Source: Pseudomonas paraversuta
GTDB lineage: Bacteria; Pseudomonadota; Gammaproteobacteria; Pseudomonadales; Pseudomonadaceae
Reading direction: 5' to 3'
Length of the DNA stretch: 64,000 bases
NCBI RefSeq assembly: GCF_904063065.1
Contig: NZ_CAJFCL010000001.1
Span: forward strand, 1-64,000
Below are positions 9,283-17,086 of this stretch, in pieces. Position numbers and translations under genes: made by a program. The stretch's first letter is position 1; every line of letters starts with the position of its first letter. The notes under the pieces were generated by a model. The model was given only the letters and a program-made list of their open reading frames with translations. It searched no databases and was not told the DNA's origin.

Positions 9283-10095
9283 TCAGTCGAGAAATTCAGG
9301 CTTTTGCTTGGTCATATGTGCGGTCATCGCCAACCGCAAGTCGCTTGACTGGAGCATGGCCGCGTTCCATGTCGCGACATACTCCAGACCGTCATCTACG
9401 CGGTGATCACGCATATAACCGATCATCTGCTTGGTCCCGCCAATGGCAATCGGCGACTTGCTGGAGATCTCTTGCGCGATCGCCATAACGCCTTCGAGCA
9501 ACGCCTGATGATCACTGTAGACCCGATTGACCAGGCCGATCGTACGCGCCTCGTCAGCGAGCACCATGCGCCCGGTGTAGGCCATTTCACGCAGCATGCC
9601 ATCGCCGATGATGCGGGGCAGACGTTGCAGTGTGCCGACATCGGCAGCCATGCCCATGTCGATTTCCTTGATCGAGAACTGCGCATCTGCTGCTGCATAG
9701 CGCATGTCGCAGGCGGCGATCAGGTCAATGGCACCCCCCAGGCAATAACCCTGAATGGCTGCCAGAACTGGCTTGCGGCACCCATCGACTGCATTGAACG
9801 AGGCCTGCATCTGCAGAATTTTACGCCGCAGTAAACGCGCGTTACGCCCTACATCCTTGCCCAGTTCATTGGCCACAGAGGCCAGCAACATCAGATCAAT
9901 ACCGGCCGAAAAGTGCTTGCCCGCCCCACTGAGTACCACTACGCGGACGGCATCGGTTTCATCGATCCATTGAAAGATTTCGACGATTTCGCTCCAGAAC
10001 GCCGCATTCATCGCATTGACCTTCTCAGGTCGATTGATCTGCACGTGGGCGATGCTGCCCTGTAACTCAACCTTGAAAGCCTGGTAGTCGGACAT
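9283..10095 (-). CDS. crotonase, probable delta(3,5)-delta(2,4)-dienoyl-CoA isomerase
   Basis: A 270-residue enoyl-CoA hydratase/isomerase family enzyme. It has the oxyanion-hole motifs HFSAGIDL and [11 protein letters not shown]. It carries the three acidic residues of mammalian ECH1 with matching spacing: Asp124, Glu144 in SIKEIDMG, and Asp152 in [11 protein letters not shown]. That favours dienoyl-CoA isomerase, which shifts double bases of unsaturated fatty acyl-CoA chains during beta-oxidation, over plain hydratase. It lies alone between nudC and the zwf operon, so no pathway partner is adjacent. Confidence 0.85.
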   Translation of the reverse strand: MSDYQAFKVELQGSIAHVQINRPEKVNAMNAAFWSEIVEIFQWIDETDAVRVVVLSGAGKHFSAGIDLMLLASVANELGKDVGRNARLLRRKILQMQASFNAVDGCRKPVLAAIQGYCLGGAIDLIAACDMRYAAADAQFSIKEIDMGMAADVGTLQRLPRIIGDGMLREMAYTGRMVLADEARTIGLVNRVYSDHQALLEGVMAIAQEISSKSPIAIGGTKQMIGYMRDHRVDDGLEYVATWNAAMLQSSDLRLAMTAHMTKQKPEFLD

Positions 10096-10194
10096 AAGCT
10101 CAATCCTTTGTGGGGCGCAGTGCCGGTCAATAAGTCGCGGACTATAACAAGCACTGCGGGCCTCAGGCAGGCCGTTATTACGCCAAAAACCGGG

Positions 10195-11007
10195 CTACAG
10201 AATAAAACGCTCGATCGCCTGGGCGACACCGTCTTCAAGGTTGCTGCCCGTCACGTACATCGCCTGCTTGCGTATTTCTTCCGGGGCCTGGCCCATGGCA
10301 ATCGAAATCCCTGCCCGATGAAACATCGCCGGATCATTGCCGCCATCGCCGATGGCCGCCGTGCGCACCAGCGGCACATCCAGAAACTCGGCCAGAGCCA
10401 CCAGCGCATCGCCTTTGTTGGCTTTGAGTGCGGTGATATCCAGATAACGGGCCTGTGAGCGACTGGCGACCGCGAGCCCGCTCAACACCGGTTGCAAGCG
10501 CTGTTCAAGGTCCAGCAATAACGGCGCATCGCTGCAGGTGGCTACGATCTTGTGCACCTTGTGCAGATAAGGCTCATAGCTTTCAACCACCTTCGGCGCA
10601 TACCCGAGGCCGTGCTGCTCGTGAGCGACCATTTCGCCGGACGGATCACGTACCAGCCAGTCTTCATCGACAAACAGCCAGACCTCAACCGGGTGTTCCG
10701 CCAACAGGGCCAGGGTCTTTAGCACCCCTTCATAGTGCACATGATGGGACTGCAGGTATTCGCCCTGGGCGTTGACCAGCAGCCCGCCATTAAACCCGGC
10801 GACCGGCAATTCAATGCCCAGTTGCTGGCTGATCTCGCGCATGGCTCTGGGCGGTCTGCCGGAGGCCAGCGTGAAATGAACACCCGCCGCCTGCAGCTTT
10901 TTCACTGCAGCCAGGTTGCGAGGACTGAGGCTGTGGTCAGGCGACAGCAGGGTGCCATCCATGTCACTCAGCACCAGCTCAATGGACTCTTGCTTCACGT
11001 CACTCAT
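10195..11007 (-). CDS. Cof-type HAD-IIB phosphatase
   Basis: A 270-residue HAD hydrolase of the Cof/YbiV type, cytosolic, acting on small phosphorylated metabolites. Motif I is SDMDGTLL, motif II lies in FTLASGRP, and motif IV is GDGGNDPAMF; the C2B cap lies between. The start at 11007 is chosen because its ATG overlaps the zwf stop as ATGA, a translational-coupling arrangement. It is the last gene of gnd-zwf-HAD; a role in sugar-phosphate housekeeping is plausible but unproven. Confidence 0.85.
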   Translation of the reverse strand: MSDVKQESIELVLSDMDGTLLSPDHSLSPRNLAAVKKLQAAGVHFTLASGRPPRAMREISQQLGIELPVAGFNGGLLVNAQGEYLQSHHVHYEGVLKTLALLAEHPVEVWLFVDEDWLVRDPSGEMVAHEQHGLGYAPKVVESYEPYLHKVHKIVATCSDAPLLLDLEQRLQPVLSGLAVASRSQARYLDITALKANKGDALVALAEFLDVPLVRTAAIGDGGNDPAMFHRAGISIAMGQAPEEIRKQAMYVTGSNLEDGVAQAIERFIL

Positions 11008-12527
11008 CCTATGTTCAGCCAAGCGCGACCATCGCGTGCCAGCAGTTGTTTTGCTGCTTCGGGACCATCCTGTCCAGCCGGATAGGACTGCACGTCCGTG
11101 TGTTCACGCCATGCATCGAGAAATGGCTGCACACCGCGCCAGCCGTTTTCAATATTGTCAGCGCGCTGAAACAAGGTCTGATCCCCCGTCAGGCAGTCGT
11201 AGATCAATGTTTCGTAGCCGGTGGAAGGCTGCATTTCGAAGAAGTCTTTGTACGCAAATCCAAGGGCGATATTAGCCATTTTCAGCCCCGGCCCCGGTCG
11301 CTTGGCCTGAAGGTCAAACCACATGCCTTCGTTGGGCTGAATCTGGATCCGCAAATAGTTTGGCTGCAGCCGGTCGACTTCAGTGTCACGGAACTGCGCA
11401 TAAGGCGCGGGCTTGAAGCAAATTGCGATTTCAGTATCACGGGCACTCATGCGCTTGCCGGTACGCAGATAAAATGGCACGCCGACCCAGCGCCAGTTAT
11501 CGATCATGACCTTGAGCGCAACAAAGGTTTCAGTGTTGCTGTCAGGGGCCACGTTGTTCTCTTCGCGATACCCCACGACCGGTTTGCCACCGGACTCACC
11601 CTGGGTGTATTGCCCGCGCACCGAGTTTTTCAGCGCTTCTTCCTTCGACCAGGGGCGGATTGCTCCAATCACCTTGGCCTTTTCACCCCGCACCGCATCG
11701 GCGCCAAAAGCTGCGGGGGGCTCCATTGCCACCATCGCCAGCAGTTGAAACAAATGATTGGGCAGCATGTCGCGCAGTGCGCCGGTGTGCTCGTAAAAAC
11801 TGCCACGTGTCTCGACCCCGACGGTTTCTGCCGCGGTGATCTGTACATGGTCGATGTAATGATTGTTCCAGAAGGATTCGAAAAGCCCGTTGGAGAATCG
11901 GCTGACCAGAATGTTCTGGACTGTTTCCTTGCCCAGGTAATGGTCAATCCGGTAGATCTGCTTCTCGCTCATGACGGTCAGCAGACAGGCATTCAATGCC
12001 TGCGCCGTTTCAACGTCTGAGCCAAAAGGTTTTTCAATAACTACCCGGCGAAAAGCTTCCGGGGTTTCTTTTAGCAACCCGCCAGCACCCAGCCGCTGCA
12101 CCACTTCGCTGAAAAAGCGGGGGGCAGTGGCCAGGTAGAACACCGCGTTGCCGGTGCCACTGGCGATGATCTTCTGTTCCAGCGCGGCATAGGTGCTGTC
12201 ATCCAGAAAATCGCCCTGCACGTAACTGATGTTCTTCGCCAGCGAAGCCCACAATTGGGCATTCAAGCCCTGGCCCTCAGGATGATCCACTTTGCTGGCG
12301 GCTTCATTGCGAATGAAGTCCTCCAGCTTTTTGGCAAAGCCCTCATCACTGATTGCATTGTGGTCGACGCCCACAATATGCAAACCATCGTCCAGCAAAC
12401 CATCGCGACTCAAGTTGTACAGCGCCGGCATCAGCAAGCGCTTGACCAGATCACCGTGAGCCCCAAACAGGAACAGCGTGGTAGGCGGTGCCGGTTTGGT
12501 GTTGGATTTGCTGGACTGATCGGTCAT
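11004..12527 (-). CDS. zwf: glucose-6-phosphate 1-dehydrogenase
   Basis: A 507-residue cytosolic enzyme oxidising glucose-6-phosphate to 6-phosphogluconolactone with NAD(P)+. The N-terminal Rossmann motif is [11 protein letters not shown] and the active-site signature RIDHYLGKE is intact. Pseudomonads carry several Zwf paralogues; this one is paired with gnd rather than with the pgl/edd/hexR cluster, so it probably serves the oxidative pentose-phosphate branch or redox supply. It overlaps gnd upstream and the HAD gene downstream by four bases each (ATGA). Confidence 0.95.
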   Translation of the reverse strand: MTDQSSKSNTKPAPPTTLFLFGAHGDLVKRLLMPALYNLSRDGLLDDGLHIVGVDHNAISDEGFAKKLEDFIRNEAASKVDHPEGQGLNAQLWASLAKNISYVQGDFLDDSTYAALEQKIIASGTGNAVFYLATAPRFFSEVVQRLGAGGLLKETPEAFRRVVIEKPFGSDVETAQALNACLLTVMSEKQIYRIDHYLGKETVQNILVSRFSNGLFESFWNNHYIDHVQITAAETVGVETRGSFYEHTGALRDMLPNHLFQLLAMVAMEPPAAFGADAVRGEKAKVIGAIRPWSKEEALKNSVRGQYTQGESGGKPVVGYREENNVAPDSNTETFVALKVMIDNWRWVGVPFYLRTGKRMSARDTEIAICFKPAPYAQFRDTEVDRLQPNYLRIQIQPNEGMWFDLQAKRPGPGLKMANIALGFAYKDFFEMQPSTGYETLIYDCLTGDQTLFQRADNIENGWRGVQPFLDAWREHTDVQSYPAGQDGPEAAKQLLARDGRAWLNIG

Positions 12528-13504
12528 TTCTTAGGTGTCTCCACATGGCCGCCGAAACCAAAGCGCATGGCCGACAACAATTTGTCGCCATACAGGCTTT
12601 GCTGGCGTGAGCTATAGCGGGCAAACAAGGCGTTCGACAATACCGGTACCGGGGTCGACTGCTCCATGGCCGCTTCGATGGTCCAGCGGCCTTCACCGCT
12701 GTCCGCCACGGCGCCCGAGTAGCCGTCAAGCGGCGCGTCGGTGGCCAGGGCATCGGCGGTCAGATCCAGCAACCAGGACGACACGACACTGCCACGACGC
12801 CACACTTCGGCGATATCACCCAGGTTCAGGTCAAAACGCTGATCTTCCGGCAGATTCTCACCGCCCTTCATCTTCATCAGGTTGAAGCCTTCGGCGTATG
12901 CCTGCATCAGGCCGTACTCAATACCGTTGTGCACCATCTTGACGAAGTGCCCGGCACCCGCAGGGCCTGCATGGATATAACCACGCTCTGCGCGATCATC
13001 TTCAGAAACACGGTCTTTGGTGCGCGCAATATCGCCCATACCTGGGGCAAGTGCGGCGAACAGCGGGTCCAGATGTTTAACGACTTCAGTGTCGCCGCCA
13101 ATCATCATGCAGTAACCGCGCTCCAGGCCCCAGACGCCGCCCGAAGTTCCGACGTCAACGTACTGCAGGCCTTTTTCGGCCAGCGCCCGGGAACGACGGA
13201 TGTCATCTTTATAAAAGGTGTTGCCGCCGTCGATGATGATGTCACCGGCGTCGAGCAGTTGGCTCAGGGTCTCGATGGTGTCTTCGGTCGGCGCACCGGA
13301 CGGCAGCATCACCCAGACAGCACGGGGCTTGGCAAGGCCAGCTACCAGCGCCGGCAAGTCGGTGACGCCTGTGGCGCCTTCCTGCTCGAGGGCACTGACA
13401 AAGTCGGTATTGCGGTCAAAAACCACGGTTGTATGCCCATTGAGCATCAGACGCCGCGCGATATTCCCGCCCATACGGCCCAATCCAATAATTCCCAACT
13501 GCAT
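12524..13504 (-). CDS. gnd: 6-phosphogluconate dehydrogenase, decarboxylating (short, NAD-preferring type)
   Basis: A 326-residue enzyme converting 6-phosphogluconate to ribulose-5-phosphate and CO2. It starts with the dinucleotide motif [12 protein letters not shown] and has DVGTSGG and [12 protein letters not shown]. The length matches the short YqeC/GntZ type, usually NAD-dependent, not the ~470-residue NADP enzyme. It is first of the three-gene operon, with GGGAG ahead of the ATG. Upstream is an inverted repeat at 13542-13570. Confidence 0.92.
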   Translation of the reverse strand: MQLGIIGLGRMGGNIARRLMLNGHTTVVFDRNTDFVSALEQEGATGVTDLPALVAGLAKPRAVWVMLPSGAPTEDTIETLSQLLDAGDIIIDGGNTFYKDDIRRSRALAEKGLQYVDVGTSGGVWGLERGYCMMIGGDTEVVKHLDPLFAALAPGMGDIARTKDRVSEDDRAERGYIHAGPAGAGHFVKMVHNGIEYGLMQAYAEGFNLMKMKGGENLPEDQRFDLNLGDIAEVWRRGSVVSSWLLDLTADALATDAPLDGYSGAVADSGEGRWTIEAAMEQSTPVPVLSNALFARYSSRQQSLYGDKLLSAMRFGFGGHVETPKK

Positions 13505-13541
13505 GTACTGTTGCTCCCAACGACAAATAAATAGGTGTACA

Positions 13542-13570
13542 GCACCTTAGTGCAGCATTGCTTAAGGTGC
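13542..13570 (-). promoter_or_regulatory. inverted repeat in gnd upstream region
   Basis: GCACCTTA (13542-13549) and TAAGGTGC (13563-13570), eight-base arms 13 bases apart and about 40 bases upstream of the gnd start. It could be an operator or leader hairpin of the gnd-zwf operon. There is no gene from 13505 to 13794 and I see nothing else definite there. Confidence 0.4.
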
Positions 13571-13794
13571 CCGGCTGAGGATTAGTCCTAGCGCATGCTG
13601 CATAGTTTCGCACAAGCAGCCACCCAGATTCGCGATTCAATACACTCAGAAGACGAACGAGCACGCCAAGACCGCAAAAAAATTAAAAGTTCACATCATT
13701 CAAGAAAGAAATCACAATCGCTTCCGACAGTGATCCAGTCCTGCAACGGGCAATTTGGATACTCGATTTAAAGTTGCCAGAGGCGAAGCGAACC

Positions 13795-13986
13795 ATGACC
13801 ACCGTATTGTCCGCACAACCTGCCCAGACCCTCTATGTCACAGTTCGCCGTGACGAGCTGCGTCAACTCAAGGACGAGTGCGTGCAGTTGCGCCAGGAGC
13901 TCGCACAATTGCGCCAGCAATTACAAATCGCCCAGGCCGGCCAGCTTTTTAATGGCGGCGCCGAGCACACCCGCCACAGCGACTGA
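13795..13986 (+). CDS. small coiled-coil hypothetical protein
   Basis: A 63-residue protein. After a short N-terminus (QTLYVTVRRDEL) it is a run of heptad-like Leu/Gln/Glu residues (LKDE...LRQELAQLRQQLQ) predicting a short coiled coil. There is no signal peptide. The ATG at 13795 follows AGAGGCGAAG and is preferred over an in-frame TTG at 13774. Similar small proteins occur in Pseudomonas with no known role; a DUF6026-type assignment is possible but from memory only. Confidence 0.65.
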   Translation: MTTVLSAQPAQTLYVTVRRDELRQLKDECVQLRQELAQLRQQLQIAQAGQLFNGGAEHTRHSD

Positions 13987-14158
13987 TCACGCCGATACAA
14001 GCGGCGAGCCAAAGCCAGCCGTCATCTGTGACAAAGTTTTCACATCCCGTTAGCAATACTGAAACACTTTGTGGCTGCTCAATATTGAGGCGGCCCTCAC
14101 TTGTTGTGCCGGGCTAAACGGCATCTACGATTCAAGTTGTTATCAGCTGGAGCGCTGT

Positions 14159-15901
14159 ATGGGGATGTTCAAACGCAGTAACACATCTGCGAAAGGTTTC
14201 GACTGGGCCGGACTCGGCTGGCTATTTCTGTTCTTCTGGTACTTCTCCGGCATTACCCAACTGCTGATCCAACTGACGGGTACCTCCGGGTTTTCGGGCT
14301 TTCGTCAGGCCTTCATAATGAGTTCCATCTGGCTCGCGCCGATGCTCATGTTTCCCAAGCACACCCGAGTAATGGCAGCCGTCATTGGCGTCTTGCTGTG
14401 GGCGTGCTCCATGGCCAGCCTCGGCTACTTCTTCATCTATCAGCAAGAATTCTCGCAAAGCGTCATCTTCATCATGTTCGAGTCGAACATCTCTGAAGCC
14501 GGCGAATACATGACCCAGTACTTCGCCTGGTGGATGGTACTGGCGTTCCTTGCCCATACCGCCTTCGCCGTATTCCTCTGGACCCGCTTGCGCCCGGTAT
14601 ACATGCCCCGCGTACAAGCCTGGACAGTAGCAATCGCTTTGCTTCTGGCAGTTGTCGGTTACCCGATCATCAAGCAAACGATCAAGCACGACACCCTGGC
14701 CGCTGCCATGGAAAGCTTTGAAAGCCGGGTAGAGCCCGCAGTGCCATGGCAGATGGCGGTGGCGTATCGCCGTTACCTGGAACAACTGGACAACATGCAG
14801 GGCATGCTCGCCAGTGCCAGCAAAATTCCGCCCCTGACCAACCTCAAGGACAATGAAGCCGGCAAGCCCACCACGCTGGTGCTGGTCATTGGCGAGTCCA
14901 CCAACCGCCAGCGCATGAGCCTCTATGGCTACCCGCGCGAGACCACGCCCAACCTCGACAAATTGCGCGACCAGCTGGCGATTTTCGACAACGTCGTGAC
15001 GCCGCGTCCTTACACCATCGAAGCACTGCAGCAAGTCCTGACCTTTGCTGACGAAGAAAACCCTGACCTGTACCTCAGCACCCCATCGCTGGTCAGCGTG
15101 ATGAAGCAAGCCGGATACAAAACCTTCTGGGTGACCAACCAGCAGACCATGACCAAGCGCAACACCATGCTCACCACGTTCTCCGAGCAGGCAGACCAGC
15201 AGGTCTATCTCAATAACAACAGGAACCAGAACGCGCGCCAGTATGACGGTGACGTGCTCGAACCCTTCAACAAGATCCTGGCCGACAGTGCGCCACGCAA
15301 GCTGATCGTGATTCATCTGCTCGGCACGCACATGAGCTATCAGTACCGTTATCCGCCGACCTTCGACAAGTTCACCGATCGCACCGGCGTCCCTGCCGGC
15401 CTGACCGATGATCAGGTGCCGACTTACAACAGCTACGACAATGCCGTTTTGTATAACGACTTTGTGGTGTCGAGCCTGATCAAGGATTTTGCCAAGACCG
15501 ACCCCAACGGCTTCCTGCTGTATCTGTCCGATCACGGTGAAGACGTGTTCGATTCGGTTGGCCACAGCACGCTGGGCCGCAACGAAGCCAAACCCACAGC
15601 GCCGATGTACACCATTCCGTTCATGGCCTGGGCTTCGCCAAAATGGCGTGAGAGCCATGCATGGAACTTCGCCAGCGACCTTGGCCGTCCTTACAGCAGT
15701 TCACAGTTCATCCATACCTGGGCAGATCTGGCCGGTTTGAGCGCTGACGAACTGGACGACAAGAAGAGCCTGGTGAGCGATCAATTTGTCGCCCGCCCTC
15801 AATTGATCGGAGATCCGTACTCGCGCCCGCAAAAAGCCTTGATCGACTTCAGTCTGATCAAACCCAAGGCCCCTGCCGCGAGCGATGTGGCCAAACAGTA
15901 A
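14159..15901 (+). CDS. cptA: phosphoethanolamine transferase, CptA-like
   Basis: A 580-residue inner-membrane enzyme of the EptA/CptA sulfatase-like family, adding phosphoethanolamine from phosphatidylethanolamine to lipopolysaccharide. About five membrane helices fill the first ~190 residues; the periplasmic catalytic domain follows with VIGESTNRQRMSLYGYPR, TPRPYT, HLLGTHMSY and YLSDHGEDV, giving the metal ligands and nucleophile regions of the family. It resembles CptA (core-modifying) more than EptA (lipid A). GGAG six bases before 14159 sets the start. The gene stands alone, followed by a hairpin. Confidence 0.85.
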   Translation: MGMFKRSNTSAKGFDWAGLGWLFLFFWYFSGITQLLIQLTGTSGFSGFRQAFIMSSIWLAPMLMFPKHTRVMAAVIGVLLWACSMASLGYFFIYQQEFSQSVIFIMFESNISEAGEYMTQYFAWWMVLAFLAHTAFAVFLWTRLRPVYMPRVQAWTVAIALLLAVVGYPIIKQTIKHDTLAAAMESFESRVEPAVPWQMAVAYRRYLEQLDNMQGMLASASKIPPLTNLKDNEAGKPTTLVLVIGESTNRQRMSLYGYPRETTPNLDKLRDQLAIFDNVVTPRPYTIEALQQVLTFADEENPDLYLSTPSLVSVMKQAGYKTFWVTNQQTMTKRNTMLTTFSEQADQQVYLNNNRNQNARQYDGDVLEPFNKILADSAPRKLIVIHLLGTHMSYQYRYPPTFDKFTDRTGVPAGLTDDQVPTYNSYDNAVLYNDFVVSSLIKDFAKTDPNGFLLYLSDHGEDVFDSVGHSTLGRNEAKPTAPMYTIPFMAWASPKWRESHAWNFASDLGRPYSSSQFIHTWADLAGLSADELDDKKSLVSDQFVARPQLIGDPYSRPQKALIDFSLIKPKAPAASDVAKQ

Positions 15902-15907
15902 AAACGC

Positions 15908-15932
15908 AACGGGGAGCCAATGGCTCCCCGTT
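15908..15932 (+). terminator. hairpin after cptA
   Basis: Perfect palindrome AACGGGGAGCCA/TGGCTCCCCGTT, seven bases after the cptA stop. The following T-content is low, so it may be a weak terminator or an mRNA 3'-end stabiliser. Confidence 0.6.
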
Positions 15933-15974
15933 CAGTTTCAGTTGATCCCCGCCCTGCCAAACAGTGCCGTGCCT

Positions 15975-16460
15975 CTACAGATATTTGTTCCAGAACAGCA
16001 TCTGACCGTGGGCCGGGTTGAGCTGGCCCTCGCTAAATCCGAACTTCCTGTAGGAACCTTGAGCGACCGGGTTGCCCTCAAGCACCTCGAGAGTGATCTT
16101 GCAGCAATCACGTTCACGGGCAATCTCCTCGACCTTGAGCAGCATCTGCTGACTCAGGCCCAGACCGCGGAATGTATCGACCACCGACACGTCGTGCACG
16201 TTGACCAGAGGCTTGCCGGCAAAGGTCGAGAACCCTTCAAAACAGTTGACCAGCCCCGCCGCCTCGCCATTGACAAACGCCAGCACGCTGAACGCATGGG
16301 GACGCTTGGCCAGCTCTGCAGGCAACTGCTCCAGCACCTGGGGCGACAACGCCTCACCGCCGCCCATAGGGTCTTTGGCGTAGTGATTCAATACGTCTCT
16401 CAAAGCCTGGGCGTGAACCGGGTTTGTATAGTTTGCTTGCACTACCACGACATCCGACAT
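15975..16460 (-). CDS. GNAT family N-acetyltransferase
   Basis: A 161-residue acetyltransferase with the acetyl-CoA-binding motif A around FRGLGLSQQML (near residue 110), preceded by VHDVSV and followed by a YRKFGF motif near the end. The substrate is unknown. The start MSDVVVV at 16460 is chosen; in-frame codons further upstream run into an unlikely extension. It is convergent with cptA. Confidence 0.82.
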   Translation of the reverse strand: MSDVVVVQANYTNPVHAQALRDVLNHYAKDPMGGGEALSPQVLEQLPAELAKRPHAFSVLAFVNGEAAGLVNCFEGFSTFAGKPLVNVHDVSVVDTFRGLGLSQQMLLKVEEIARERDCCKITLEVLEGNPVAQGSYRKFGFSEGQLNPAHGQMLFWNKYL

Positions 16461-16552
16461 TGCTTGGATTCCTTGACGACTGGGTTCTTGGTGTCCGATT
16501 TTGATGACACCCGACCTTAGCGTGCCTGAAGCGCCACAGACAAGTGTCCGCG

Positions 16553-16882
16553 TCATGTGTGGCCAGAGGGATCCAGGGTTTGCATCAACGCCTCGACTTG
16601 CGGCACCAGGCAGTCGGCGTCCGGGTAAATCAGTACATGGCGAAACTGTAGATTGTCCTGGCGATACGCCTCGACATCCACAGCCGCAACATCTGCCATC
16701 TTCTGGCTGAGCAGCAGTAAATCGAAATCATGGACCTGAGCGTCATACAGGCTCACTAACGCCTGCAGGTCATACAAGGGGGCAATTCGGAAATACCCCG
16801 CAGCATTAAGCGACTTTTCTATTTTTAAAGCCTGAGCCCAATCGGCATCGGCAATCAGTATTCGCAATGACTTGGTGGGCAT
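16553..16882 (-). CDS. stand-alone degenerate receiver-like domain
   Basis: A 109-residue single-domain protein resembling a CheY-type receiver: LRILIADAD at the N-terminus (acidic pair Asp12/Asp14) and a hydrophobic strand FDLLLLSQKM where the phospho-acceptor aspartate is expected. That site is Ser59, so phosphorylation in the usual way is unlikely. It has no output domain and no kinase gene nearby. It may act by binding only, or be a diverged relic. Confidence 0.6.
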   Translation of the reverse strand: MPTKSLRILIADADWAQALKIEKSLNAAGYFRIAPLYDLQALVSLYDAQVHDFDLLLLSQKMADVAAVDVEAYRQDNLQFRHVLIYPDADCLVPQVEALMQTLDPSGHT

Positions 16883-17086
16883 GATGTCTGAACCATCGTC
16901 AAATGCATTCTGTTAGACCGGGACACGCCAGCTTTACCACTGGCACCAAAGCGCAAATGGGTACGCTCCGGGACATTTCAAGACACCGCTTGTCACGTCA
17001 TTGATTTCTCAGCCGAGCCTCGGGCCATCTCCCCCCGGAGCGCCAGGCGGCACTCCGTGTCATGTTCGAGACTGCCTGCTACGCCC

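Noticed and set aside
14222..15658. 478-codon open frame antisense to cptA
   Set aside because: It is the mirror frame of a high-GC gene with a clear phosphoethanolamine transferase on the plus strand; the translated sequence shows no family pattern.
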